A stretch of 11,727 nucleotides of DNA from Acanthaster planci (GCF_001949145.1 NW_019091498.1:678380-690106); one strand, 5' to 3'. Shown: positions 1 through 9,659, numbered from the stretch's first letter. Program-made: numbers and translations. The notes: generated from the sequence alone by a model not told the origin.

Positions 1-1079
1 GGATCTACACTTATCAAACATCTCCAGTTTTCAAGCAATGTGTTATTTGCTGCTGCGATTTAGGATCGAGTCTTGGAATATCTGCAGGAAGTTGCCTCTC
101 CCTACAGTCAATCCAAAAGACAGACGGCGGCTGAGAGTGAGAGAGATGGGAGGTTAAGAAATTGGCATTCATTGAATTCATCGGATAAATTCATTGAATT
201 CTGCACTTCACCGAAATTAGTCGTATTCTTCCTCAATTTATCTCGACAGCAGCAGTCCCTGAAGCACTGTAAATAGCCGCGCTGGCAGAAATTTTGAAAT
301 TGATTCTGTTTGTGATTTGTTGTTTTTTTTCTACTCTGTCTGTGCCAGCTTTGAATTTTCTCCCAGTTGCAGTCACTGTAGATAGTCCATTATCATAGAC
401 GCTTGCTTTGAATTTGTGAAGAGCTTCCCTGCGGGGGGACGGACGGCTGGCCTTCATTCTGCCTTTTCTCACTGAAGGGATTTCATTAAGCTGTCTATGG
501 ATGTACAATTACTGGGGCCCCGATGCAAACCCAGAAGTCCGTTGAGCAGAGACTTGATTGAACCATCAAAAGTTGTTTTCAAAAATACAGCTCCAAGAGA
601 GAAAAAAAATTGAAAGTTGTGACAGTGTAATATCCCTCCCCCCCTCAGTTTTTATGCAAATTTTCCCTATAGCCTTGGTTCAAGATGTTATTAGTGATAT
701 TGGCAGTGGACTGCCTTGACGGAGCCAATTTTCTTGTGCCCCCCCCTGCATAACGGATTTATACCCTCCATTTTATGACTGTGATGTTCGGGAGTCCGGT
801 GGGGAAGGGCAGTTGTCCTTTTAATGCAGATTACACCATGGAGAGGAATTATGCCTACCACACTGTGGCTCTGTGCAGATAACTCCAGCGATAACTTTCT
901 CGGCACGTGCATCCCCATACCTCGAAGGTGCTCACTGCTCGTTCGACACTGCTTTTGCAGCTATGATATACCGGTATGTGTACACACACGTATCTGAGAC
1001 TCTGTGACGCATTCCACCAGATCCAACTAACTTCAACAGGTTCCCCCCGTGCATGAGTGGAATTCACATGCACTCGTTA
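1..1079. other. Gene-free stretch, no recognisable gene
   Basis: No open frame here is longer than about 91 codons and none resembles a known protein. Visible items are a 13-base direct repeat (ATTCATTGAATTC at 167-179 and 189-201), a run of 8 C at 739-746, a TACCGGTA palindrome at 969-976 and a perfect octamer ATGCAAAT at 654-661. None of these by itself defines a functional unit. Read as intergenic or intronic DNA. Confidence 0.6.
167..201. repeat. 13-bp direct repeat, two copies 22 bp apart
   Basis: ATTCATTGAATTC occurs at 167-179 and again at 189-201, separated by 9 bases. The copies are identical. This may be a small local duplication; there is no third copy, so it is not a developed tandem array. 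Confidence 0.7.
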
Positions 1080-1093
1080 GTTTCCTAGGAAAC
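1080..1093. promoter_or_regulatory. RFX X-box-like palindrome
   Basis: GTTTCCTAGGAAAC is a perfect 14-bp palindrome. It fits the degenerate X-box consensus bound by RFX winged-helix factors (RYYNYY, 1-3 bases, RRNRAC) at every position, with a 2-base spacer TA. RFX sites are common near promoters of ciliary genes in animals. No gene is visible next to it, and a perfect 14-bp palindrome is expected roughly once by chance in a window of this size, so binding is only a possibility. Confidence 0.3.
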
Positions 1094-1750
1094 GCCAAAA
1101 CAGGAGCGGTGAAAAATGAGAGTGGATCAGGCAGATGCACACAACAAAATTCCACGTCAGCAATCCCTAAGGTCGCGAACTACAGATGAACCCTAATCAA
1201 GATTGTAAATGAAGTAGTGTCAGGCTGTCGGTAATCTTGCCCATCTTGCTGACTCAGTTTCAATTTCATTTTGTTTATTCGTCAGGAATGCTATCCCAGT
1301 CATTAAAAAATACAAACAAGAGCATAGAGAAAGGGAAAAAAATTATGAATATAATCAATTATGATTAAAAATCACAAAAATAAATTTCTTTGATACGTTC
1401 TGTGTACTCTGATTCCCGCCTTACAGAGTGAAGCACTGTGGAACTAAATAAACATTGGGAGCAGAGTGTTTAATTAACTTTTTCCCCTCCCACTTTTCGA
1501 GGATTTAAACCCCCCCCCTTTTTTAAATGAGTTGTATTTGAAAGCTCTTGCTGTTGCACTGGTAAGTTATGTTTACTAGTTATTTCTTTCTGAGGAACCC
1601 CAAAATTCATTTCCTCATGGAATTAACTCATTGAAAGGGTATGTACGCAGTAATTACCACACAAAAGGAAGGATTTGAACATTGCACCGTGCACTTAAAC
1701 AGACACATGGTGGTTGCTGGTACAGATGTGAAGAGGACATGATGCACATC
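1094..1750. other. Gene-free stretch with AT-rich patch
   Basis: No credible open frame. About 1300-1395 is strongly AT-rich with several A-runs. It contains TAATCAATTA at 1352-1361, overlapped by the inverted pair TAATCA (1352-1357) and TGATTA (1362-1367). A run of 9 C lies at 1510-1518, followed directly by a T-run. Nothing else is recognised. Confidence 0.55.
1352..1367. promoter_or_regulatory. Possible homeodomain dimer site
   Basis: TAATCAATTA (1352-1361) has the TAAT-N2-ATTA arrangement known as a P2 site for paired-class homeodomains. TGATTA at 1362-1367 makes an inverted partner to TAATCA. The surrounding DNA is AT-rich, so such motifs arise easily by chance; this is a weak candidate only. 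Confidence 0.15.
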
Positions 1751-2280
1751 TACATGTATACTATATCTGCTCCGAGCGGAACACAGGAGGGAGTGGTTTT
1801 TTCGGTACTCACCACATAGGCGTGCAAGTATATGCGCGTTTGGTGCACAGCACGCCGAGTTTGCGTCACTTCATATACATGTAATTTACTCCGGCATGTA
1901 TGGTCTTTGTGTAAACACAGAACACGTGCCAGAACTCGCTTGTAACCACCTGTCTTTCTTTCGCCGACTGGGGGTGGACATCAGCTTGGGGTGGATACTG
2001 GTTGTCCGGTGCACATACATGTATGCACGAACAATTCTCCTATACCACATGGGAATATCGCAAGATTTGATTTCAGACTATTGCTATTTGTTTGGCAGGT
2101 AATTTGCATTAATTGATCACTCTTGGAAATTAGAAAATGCATTCTGAACTTACAAAAATCATACGTCAGATAAGACAGGGACACAAAGAAAAAATGGACT
2201 CCTAATCTCTGGAATTACCCATGTACTGGAAGATGTACGAGACACAGAGATGTCCAGAGCCGCATGTTCATGTACATGTA
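1751..2280. repeat. Cluster of four TACATGTA palindromes
   Basis: The 8-bp palindrome TACATGTA occurs at 1751-1758, 1876-1883, 2016-2023 and 2273-2280, four times in 530 bases. It is then absent until 7148. The copies sit in different surroundings, so the cluster is not one duplicated unit. The interval contains the truncated repeat element at 2053-2220 but no credible gene. Confidence 0.7.
2053..2220 (-). mobile_element. Truncated MITE-like element, copy 1
   Basis: Read on the minus strand from 2220 down to about 2053, this sequence aligns along its whole length with 2932 to about 3103, at roughly 75-80% identity by eye. It begins with the same end sequence, GGGTAATTCCAGA. It keeps the block TGTCCCTGT and an exact shared stretch of about 22 bases in the middle. 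The distal part of the full copy, including the second terminal inverted repeat, is missing, and the sequence beyond 2053 does not match. It carries no transposase frame. Short open frames on both strands here and at the full copy share peptide endings only because the DNA is repeated. I read it as an old, 3'-truncated non-autonomous DNA transposon; family unknown. Confidence 0.75.
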
Positions 2281-2931
2281 TGCAGAGGGAGGGTACATTA
2301 ATGTATGCCCCTGCAGAATGGCTGATGTACCAATTTGGAGGTCAGGAGCCCAATTATCTGAATGACATGATTCATGGGTGGAATTGCTGAAGAGGGAGCC
2401 GCTAGCACGCACTGGAGATGCTGCTCGTGGAGACACGTCAGTGGGTAGACGATTGTTGCTGCGTTGCTCGGACGCATGGACGTGACGGAGGGACGTGGGT
2501 TGTTGTTGTTGGGATGTTCCTATTTTATTTATTGTTGTTGCCAGGGGAGTCGATATCTTTCATGAATGGACGTAGCGGGAATGTTGCTCATGGAGGAGTA
2601 AGACATCTGGGGACACTTTGATTTGTGTGCGAGTTGAGGTATTGCCGTTGAGGCCCAAAACATGGTACACACAAGTGCAACTGTGCAAGAATCGGTACAA
2701 CGTACGGCGCAGTGACAGTCAATCTTGTCAGACAGATTGGATGCCGAGATCAAGAAGATATGCAGTTAAAACATCCTCAGCCCCAAAACCAGAGAAAAGA
2801 ATACCAACAGCATGTCACGTTGGAGACTTTTTACTTAAGTCTTTTCTCCCACGTCTGCTTTTGGTCACATGCACATGTACCAAAACGGGCCATTATAAAA
2901 AAAAAAAAAAGTGGCCCAAAATGTCTTATAG
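2221..2931. other. Gene-free spacer between the inverted element copies
   Basis: This 711-base segment separates the facing ends of the two MITE-like copies. It holds T/G-rich patches around 2498-2540 and a run of 14 A at 2897-2910. That A-run is bracketed by GGGCCA and TGGCCC, which can pair as a short hairpin. The open frames at 2618-2950 and 2712-3020 end in the A-run or in the repeat and match no family I know. Confidence 0.55.
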
Positions 2932-2984
2932 GGGTAATTCCAGAAAATAGGGGTCAATTTTTTTTCATGTCCCTGTCACATCTG
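2932..2984 (+). repeat. Left terminal inverted repeat of MITE-like element
   Basis: About 53 bases that pair imperfectly with 3118-3177. The best conserved parts are the outer 15 bases and the inner TGTCCCTGT...ACATCTG block. The T-rich middle differs in length and sequence from the right copy. Confidence 0.7.
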
Positions 2985-3117
2985 ACATATGGTTTTGCAA
3001 GATCTGAACACATTTTCTAATTTCCAAGAGTGTTGAATATTAGCAAATCACCTGCCAAACAAATTGTAGTAGTTTGAAATCAATTCTGATGATATTTCCT
3101 CGTCAAATAACAAAGGA

Positions 3118-3177
3118 CAGATGTAACAGGGACACAAAAGTGTCCCACTTTTGGATCCCTCATTTCTGGAATTACCC
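3118..3177 (-). repeat. Right terminal inverted repeat of MITE-like element
   Basis: About 60 bases, complementary to 2932-2984. It includes two overlapping possible hairpins: GGGACAC with GTGTCCC around AAAA, and CAAAAGTG with CACTTTTG around TCC. The nested pairing is absent from the left repeat, so the two ends are not equivalent. Confidence 0.7.
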
Positions 3178-5136
3178 ATATGGGATATTCTGTGAGAAGA
3201 TTTGCTTTTTATAAAAACTTGTTTCTTGTGGAGAAATTGCAGTGTGTGTGTGGTGGGGGGGGAGTAATTTAAAAGGAAGATGCTACTTTTGGACGTGTTG
3301 CCCCAGGATATCGAGGAAAGTGCAAGGATATTACTGTACGTTGACATTCATGATTGCTGGAGGAGATTTTTTTTTCTTTTTTTTTTTTTGAGGGAGATTG
3401 AAGTTGCTCGTTTGGGTGTAGATATTGCAGGGGAGGAAATTGTTCGGAAGAGAGTCGCTCTTAACTGGCAAGCTTGTTTGTTGCCTGCGGAGACTTTGGA
3501 GACATGGCATCGCTGGGTGTTATTGCATTTATTCCACAGCATGAGCTCAACAGACAGTTACGGAACGACAGAACATATGTGCAGGCAGCGTAAGCAGTAT
3601 ACTTTAGTGAACTTTAATGGCCGTGGACTAGTAAAGCCATGGTAAACCGATAGAGAACATGCACTTTGCCAGTTTTTTTTTTCCTTGCAGTAGAGCATAT
3701 CGACTGCTTTCCAGCCAGTTATTTGATGAGGAACCTGCCACTGAAGTGTAACCACTCACCCCCCCCCAACCACCCACAGGGAACTAAGCTGAGCCTGTGT
3801 TTATGCAACAGGATCAAATTGGTAAAAGACAGACGCTCGTTAACTGAGCAGGAGTTGCTTTGCTAAAGGCAAATGAACCATGCAAGTTTGTCCTAGAGAA
3901 ATTGTCAAAAAAACACTTTTTCACATTAAAACTTGGTGGTATTTCTCAGGCTACATGTGCCTCCATGTTTATGAAGAAAAACGAGGAAACCTCTCCAAAA
4001 TGGAAACAAAGATTGCTTTTCATTGAGGGTAATTACTTGCACGAGGCAGCTTCTTTTTCACTGTTGTCAAGGGTGTGATTTCTCCCTTTTTTTCCCCAGA
4101 TTTCTGCTTCCTTTTGTTGAATATGCTGAATTTCGTTTTCCAATTTTTGGCCATCGACAGGCCAGGTTGCCTCATTTTTCTTCCTCTGGCATGGGCTGAT
4201 TTTCCAGTTTTCTCTTTTTTTACCAATGCAACGGCCAGGTCAAACTTCACATCCTCTTTTCGACTAGTACGACAGAATCTACTGTACAACATACTCTGTT
4301 TGATCTCCTACCAATCAAAACCTTTCAGCAAGAGTGTGGAACGATCTATTACCGTCCTCCCCGCCCCCTTTGACAACGCCCATTGCCTCCCGTGATTTCT
4401 TGCTGAGTCAACTTATGCATTTTTCAAATTCATTAACATAAAAACAAAAGAATGTGTAAACGGGTCTACAACACAGCCATTATTTGGCGCAGAGCAAGCC
4501 TTGTGTGTGATTGTGCTTTGATTGGCTGCTAATGAAAAATCAAAATTCATTCATGTGTTGCAGCCATCGTTAAGGGACTCGTTACAGCCATTCCTGCGTG
4601 AGTGGAAGTAGTGACTAACAATCTCCACTATAACTCATGATAGCACACATTTCACTAAACTTATGGCTTGAAATAAGATCAGTAAATTTTGGCTTTTCCT
4701 GATAGACGGTTTGGTGACAGCTGGTGTAAAATTCTTGTGTCATGCATTATCGCGCGGTTTTGCATCATTTGGTACGGGCTTTGAAACAATTTTGGAACGA
4801 ACTCATCGAAATGTCAGTGCAACACAAATGTACAATTGTCCAAAGGGGTTCTGACTTGGAGACAGTCTTTGACAAGTTACAAAGTCGTGGAAATGGACGT
4901 GAATGGAATTCACCATAGACAGGCAGGCAACACAGTCCATGCCTGGAAAAGCCAAATGCCTGGACATTCGATGTGCATTCTTTGAAAGGATCAAAATTTT
5001 CAAAAATGTGGTTAGATCAGGTGGGAAAAGGGTTCAACTCACTCTAGAAACCTTGATATTTACAATTTTAGTATATCTCTTACTATTTCATTTAAACCTT
5101 CAGGATTCACAATAGTGCACCTCCAAGCATTTGCAA
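3178..5136. other. Gene-free stretch with homopolymer runs
   Basis: I see no supported gene in these 1.96 kb. Visible items are a TG-run leading into 8 G (3243-3262), a T-tract broken by one C (3367-3389), a T-run at 3673-3682 and 9 C at 3759-3767. The 121-codon frame at 3280-3645 is read straight through the T-tract as a Phe/Leu string, which argues against it being a real protein. Smaller frames at 3860-4078 and 4075-4395 match nothing I recognise. Confidence 0.55.
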
Positions 5137-5228
5137 CGTGTTGACCAATCACAGTGCGCGAAATCTGTTGACCCTTTCCAGACGCGCATTGGGTGGACAG
5201 ATTTTGTGCATCGTGATTGGCCAGCGCG
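5137..5228. repeat. Imperfect 92-bp foldback with a CCAAT box in each arm
   Basis: The left arm (about 5137-5176) and the reverse complement of the right arm (about 5190-5228) agree at about three quarters of 40 positions. Most differences are transitions. Each arm contains CCAATCAC and AAATCTGT in the same order, and the centre is CG-rich. The pattern fits an old inverted duplication or a small foldback transposon remnant. It could also serve as paired CCAAT (NF-Y) sites on opposite strands, but no promoter or gene is visible beside it. Confidence 0.6.
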
Positions 5229-6174
5229 TTGAAAACTCTTGGTGGCGTGCTTTTGTGAAACGCCTGTATTTCAGCCAGATATGAACATGACAAAGAAAAA
5301 ATATGCATAGCCTAAATTGCGAAACAAAAATGGCCAATGGCAGTTGCACCAGGAGGCTGTAAAATGCCCCATTGAGCATCTACATTTCAAAATTTTTCCG
5401 GGGCCCTGAAGCAGGCCCCAGACCCCAGTCTGTATATGCTTTGCACTTCTTTTATGTCCACTCACTCCCACAGTGTTGTGGAGCCTGATGGGAGGTGAAA
5501 ATGAAGGTGTGATTCATTAGAATTTGTCCAGCTTTGGGGAATTTTGACCCCAGAATGCTGCATTTAAGCAGGTTCAGTCCGTTAGGTTTTGCCCTTTTTT
5601 TTGTCAGTTTTTACATTAAAAAAGCTCAACATTCATACAGTCATTTCTGTTTTTGATGGAGCCCATGTCTTGTCAGCTTGTGAAAGCCCTGACATTCCCA
5701 CCCCTCGGCTGAGTGTTTCATTCATTCCTCCTGTTCCCCTTAGCTCGTTCCTGCAAAGTGCATCCCATGGGTACATCTACTTGTGTATACTGTACATCCT
5801 CCCAACCAGGCAGATTTGGGTGACAAATGCAAGAATAACAGGGTTGTGTTTGCGCCCATGACAGGACATTGATCCCAGAGACTGACTTCCCACATTTTCA
5901 GTTGCCCTCCTCACATTTGTGTCCCGGATGTCAGTCTCCTGCAGCACGGGCGGCAGAACACAAGTGAGGCAGACAGGACCAGCCTGCAATGAAGTAATGG
6001 CTGTCATGTTGGATGCCTGTCATTTTTGATGCACACGTAATGGTTATGCGTACCATGAGCCCAGCGGAACGTGCGGGGCATTCCATTAAATTCCGAAGAC
6101 ACAAGCAACTGGGAGTGGGGGGGGAGGGTGGATGAAGCAGCAATTCTTTTTTACCGGTCATTTGTCGGAAGCGA
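5229..6174. other. Gene-free stretch
   Basis: No credible gene. At 5385-5425 there is an A/T-rich lead into a GC-rich hairpin (separate entry). A run of 8 G is at 6117-6124. Several open frames of 76-90 codons overlap on both strands without any recognisable protein character. Confidence 0.55.
5385..5425. mobile_element. GC-rich hairpin in probable transposon remnant
   Basis: An AAAATTTTT tract runs straight into GGGGCC (5400-5405), which pairs perfectly with GGCCCC (5414-5419) around an 8-base loop; a C-rich ACCCC follows. A/T tract plus G-rich/C-rich stem is a style I associate with ends of repeated DNA elements in marine invertebrate genomes. That comparison is from memory and no second copy exists in this window, so the mobile-element label is tentative. 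The hairpin itself is certain. Confidence 0.3.
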
Positions 6175-6223
6175 TATAAAAGGGTGCGGGTTGAACGTCC
6201 AGTGTGCCATCTTTAATCAGTGA
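6175..6223 (+). promoter_or_regulatory. Candidate TATA-type core promoter
   Basis: TATAAAAG at 6175-6182, with GC-rich DNA immediately downstream (GGGTGCGGG), is the best TATA box in the window. Possible initiators downstream are CCAGTG, whose A is at 6201 (26 bases after the first T), and TCAGTG at 6218-6223, which is rather far. The first ATG is at 6233, but its frame is only 26 codons and ends in a T-rich tract, so there is no evident coding product. It could be a decayed promoter, the promoter of a noncoding RNA or a spliced gene, or chance. Confidence 0.2.
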
Positions 6224-9070
6224 CAGGAATAGATGAATGTGAGAGATGCGCTGTCATCGCTTTGTTGCGTGTGCCGTGAATCTTCTATTTTAATATTTTT
6301 TTTTTCATTTTAATATTTACTGGTGAAGCTGCTGGTTGTAATAAATGATTGCAATGATAACACTGGACGGTAGACTGACTGTGTGTACATGCACATGTTT
6401 ACAGTTTCAGAACACTGCAGTTCATTAATACTCATATTACAAGATGCACAAACTCACATCTGTCGGTTTGCTTTGAGCACCAAAACTCACGTTGTTGTTA
6501 TTATAGTTTTTAGACAGGCATTATGGGAAGGAGTGAATTTTTTTCTCACTGTAGAGGGATTTTGCAATTTCAGAAGAATTACGATGTATACTACACTCGT
6601 CTGTCATCGTCTCGCTTCACTGTACACTTATTTGCCCTGATGAGATTCCGTCCATACAAAGGGGTAATTTGTTATTGAGTCTTCTACTTGGAATTGATTT
6701 GGCTGATTAAAATGGAATTTGGGACGAACCCTCATCCAGAATTTATCCAACAGATGAGTAGGCGGATGCAAATCTTGGTTACGCTTCCAGAAATGCATAT
6801 TTTTTTCATTGACTAACTGTTAACTGAACTGAAATGCAGTGATTGATGCTTGTACACCTGTTGGCAGAGTTGACATTTACATGAAGTTTGAAAATGGACC
6901 ATCCATATAAACATGTCAGTTTGCTCAAAATTATAGAATACACAGAAAGCAGCAGACCAGCTCCTCACGTTTGGCATCCACTGATACACACACATGAGCC
7001 AGTGACTTTTTGTAAACAGGGCGTCTGTTCTGTTTGGGAACAACAAGTTTTCCCAATTAGAACCGAAAGTAATCACCACCTGTCAGAGCTTTAGAGACAG
7101 AAACATGTTTCATGCTTGCTCTTGTCAGAAAGCAGGACTTGTGCATGTACATGTAATGTTAATTAATGTGGAGTCCCATCCTGTTCATTGTCAGCAGTCA
7201 TTGTGGGAATATGAATGCCCTCTTCTCCCTCTGAGCTGTCGCCCCTGTGCCGTCAAAGGGGACTCTTTAGCATTCTCATCTTTTTCCCACCTGTTCCCCC
7301 GTGAAGTTTTATAAGAATAGGAATTGGCAGATTACTTGTGTTAAATACCTCGCCCCATACTTCCCCCCCCCCATCCCTTTACGCCGGAATGCTGTTTGAA
7401 GTCAGTAGGAATGCTGACATGACAGTCCTGAGCCCAACCGTGCACAGTGACGGAGCAGGTTTCAACTTGCACATGCACGCAGTCGTCATCGTCAGATTGC
7501 TGGAACTCGGGAGAAATTGAAAACAAAGACAAGAAAAGTGAAGAAACAAGCGAACAAACCAAATCAGAAATGGCCCCCCCCCAAAAATGCAAGCAACATA
7601 CGAGCGCACAACACCAAGATTGACGGCGTGAATATATGCTCTCTTGGCAGGCAGACTGCTCATGCCTGGTTGGTCATTTCAGGTTTTTATCGAAGTCACA
7701 TCGAGTGGATTACAGCCGTGCAACAACAACCACTGGCAGTGACTGTAATGTCAAATATGGGTCGCTGCAGACGTGGCCCTCAGCTTATTTTTCTATTCCC
7801 CAATGCCGACACTCCCCTGTCAGGGTTAGCACTTACCTCAATTAGATTAGAGGCATTTGACGAAGTTCCGCCATTTTAAGTTTGTCACTGGCTGAGACTG
7901 TTGTAACACAGATGTTGTTACAGTGCCCGAAACCGTGCAGAATTAGCTAAAGAAGGATTCTTTTGAGAGTGACTCGTCACCCACGTTGTTGCTTTGAATG
8001 TGATTCCTCACTCGCTCTCACGTATGGCAAGGATCTTTTAGAAAGCATCACATCTTGCGTCGGTGTGGTTGTGGTGTTAGAGTAGTCTACAGTATGCTAT
8101 AGCGTTCAATTGCAGTGCAAGGGGACGGGCATTGCAACACCCCACTTTCCTAGTCTAGTGGTATCAAGGCGATAGCAGTGATACCGTCGGTCCGAAGAGC
8201 GACAACAGCAGTGCTTGACAAGAGACTAGTGAGTGTGATTCACAACCAGCAGACCATTCTGATGAGGCTTAATGTTGAACAATTCAGTTGTCGCAACAGT
8301 TCTGTAGCTTCAAATTTCTTTGGACCATTCAGCTGGCAAACATTTGCAGGATTGCATATTGGCATATCTATGAGTTTTTCATAGATCCGGACTCCCCATC
8401 TCCATTGTGCATTTTCAAGTCTTACTGGTCAAGATACATGCACTCCTAGCATCTTTACTATTTATAAATATCAATTTTTTCAGCAAAATTAAAAGAAAAA
8501 CCTTCTGCCCCTTAAAACCCCAGCTGGCAGTGAGTCAGATCCCATGCTAGTCTCCCCTCAAGCAGCATGTATGTATTGTACTTGTACATCACCGCGCAAT
8601 CACCTTGACCAAAAAGCCTACACCTGACCAGAATCGGGGCGATTTGCTTCACCAGAAATTGTTGCAAAACGCAGGTCGTTATTTTCATGCACATGTACAA
8701 CCGTTTTGTGATACCGATGCAACAACTCTACGTCAAATTAAAAAACAAAATGGCATTAGTGACTAATGCACAACATGTTTTAAGATTTTAATCTTGTCAG
8801 GCCGGCCGTTTCATACTGGTGAGATTTTTCCAACTTGAGCCCGTACCACAGCATGCACATACACGCACCAAGTCAGATTGAAAGGAGGACCGGTAATTTC
8901 AGAAGTAGACCGTGAGGCTGCTTTGTCACCTGTAGACTCCCATTTGCGGAGGACCCTTTTTTTTTAAGTTGCACGCTAATGGAAGGATTGGATTGTCAGC
9001 ACCCCTTTCAGTGTAAATGCCACGCGCTGATTACACGCTTCTCATTAACCCTCCAACCAATCTTGCCCGT
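6224..9070. other. Gene-free stretch, 2.85 kb
   Basis: Nothing in this stretch supports a gene. It contains a duplicated ATTTTAATATTT around 6287-6320, a single TACATGTA at 7148-7155, poly-C runs at 7363-7372 (10 C) and 7574-7582 (9 C), a small hairpin at 8753-8769 and the 8-bp palindrome GGCCGGCC at 8800-8807. The 120-codon frame at 7517-7879 begins with a Lys/Asn-rich string from A-rich DNA and crosses the poly-C run as a proline string; I do not consider it real. Confidence 0.55.
8753..8769. repeat. Short perfect hairpin, 7-bp stem
   Basis: GCATTAG (8753-8759) and CTAATGC (8763-8769) are exact reverse complements around TGA. It could be a bound inverted-repeat site or a chance palindrome; there is no T-tract or gene next to it. 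Confidence 0.5.
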
Positions 9071-9103
9071 GGGGGGGGGAGGTCTGATCGGCTAATTGCT
9101 TGC

Positions 9104-9134
9104 ACGTACTGCTGGCTTGGACCCAGCAGTACGT
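9104..9134. repeat. Perfect 12-bp stem with 7-base loop
   Basis: ACGTACTGCTGG at 9104-9115 is the exact reverse complement of CCAGCAGTACGT at 9123-9134, with loop CTTGGAC. Pairing does not extend past the outer ends. It follows a run of 9 G (9071-9079) and precedes an A-rich tract (about 9202-9228). It is too short for a typical animal microRNA precursor and has no transcription context. A transposon end or a local inverted duplication is plausible. Confidence 0.75.
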
Positions 9135-9500
9135 CGGGGAGAGAGATGACGGGCTGATTGAGATTTGTGGGATAGTAGTGATACCGGAGGAAGGATTTTT
9201 GCAAAAAAAAAAACAAAACAAAAAAAATGTGGAAGCAAGCACGCACTTAAAGCTCAGTTTCCTTGATCAAAGACGGCGAGCTTAAGGTTTAAATCCCTTT
9301 GGTAATACTGATCGAACCTGTATTGTAAAGTACAGAAGATTAGGTTTTTCATTACAATGTAAAGCAGCGCTTTGTAAGTGTTGAGTGATGAAGGCAGTGT
9401 GAACATGCACGGTATGTGTGTGCATATTCAGTCAGGATTAGTGGCATTCAGCATTCAGTTGATGGGAGATTGTTTTGAAAAACAGTTTCATTTACAAACT
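9135..9500. other. Gene-free stretch with A-rich tract
   Basis: An A-rich tract at about 9202-9228 consists of A-runs split by single C bases, like a degraded retroposon tail. Just downstream, AAGCTCAGT (9250-9258) and GGTTTAAATCC (9286-9296) loosely resemble the internal A and B boxes of a tRNA gene. Their spacing is about 36 bases, which is shorter than normal, and the B box has two mismatches. I do not call a tRNA here. Confidence 0.4.
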
Positions 9501-9575
9501 GTCATCTGCCCCAGTACACTGTACATGTACATGTAAGTGGGAAGTTACGGGTTCGAATCCCAGCTGAGCAAACTT
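9501..9575 (+). repeat. tRNA-like fragment with intact B box (SINE-type)
   Basis: GGGTTCGAATCCC at 9549-9561 contains a perfect RNA polymerase III B box (GGTTCGAATCC). Only the inner three pairs of the T stem form (GGG with CCC), and the outer two do not. A convincing A box is not seen upstream; CTGCCCCAGT around 9506-9515 is a poor match. TACATGTACATGTA (9522-9535) occupies the place of an anticodon arm. This is therefore not a working tRNA, and a decayed tRNA-derived SINE head or tRNA pseudogene fits best. It faces a second tRNA-like segment on the other strand at 9660-9726. Confidence 0.4.
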
Positions 9576-9659
9576 ATGAAGCCACTGAAAGTACATGTAT
9601 ATGTGGGTGTCGTAGTAATCTCACAAATTGTACCGGTAGTTCAACAAAAATTGAACAAA

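Larger units (their letters stand above)
2932..3177 (+). mobile_element. MITE-like element with terminal inverted repeats, copy 2
   Basis: A 246-bp element. The left end (2932-2984) and the reverse complement of the right end (3118-3177) share GGGTAATTCCAGAAA at the tip and TGTCCCTGT plus ACATCTG further in, with a more diverged stretch between. The right terminal repeat also contains the perfect hairpin GGGACAC-AAAA-GTGTCCC. Starting the ends one base further out leaves TA on both sides (2929-2930 and 3179-3180), compatible with a TA target duplication, but a 2-base match is weak evidence. The interior has no transposase frame, so this would be a non-autonomous DNA transposon moved by an enzyme encoded elsewhere. 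A second, truncated copy lies inverted at 2053-2220, which shows that the unit is repeated. Confidence 0.75.

Noticed and set aside
654-661. Perfect POU octamer ATGCAAAT; a second, inverted one lies at 2103-2110 inside the repeat
   Set aside because: An isolated 8-mer without a promoter nearby; one copy belongs to a mobile element.
3280-3645. 121-codon + strand frame that looks protein-like at both ends
   Set aside because: It is read through a 23-base T-rich tract as a Phe/Leu string and matches no family I know.
9250-9296. Third tRNA-like A/B-box pair on the + strand
   Set aside because: The boxes are about 8 bases too close and the B box has two mismatches, with no pairing stems.
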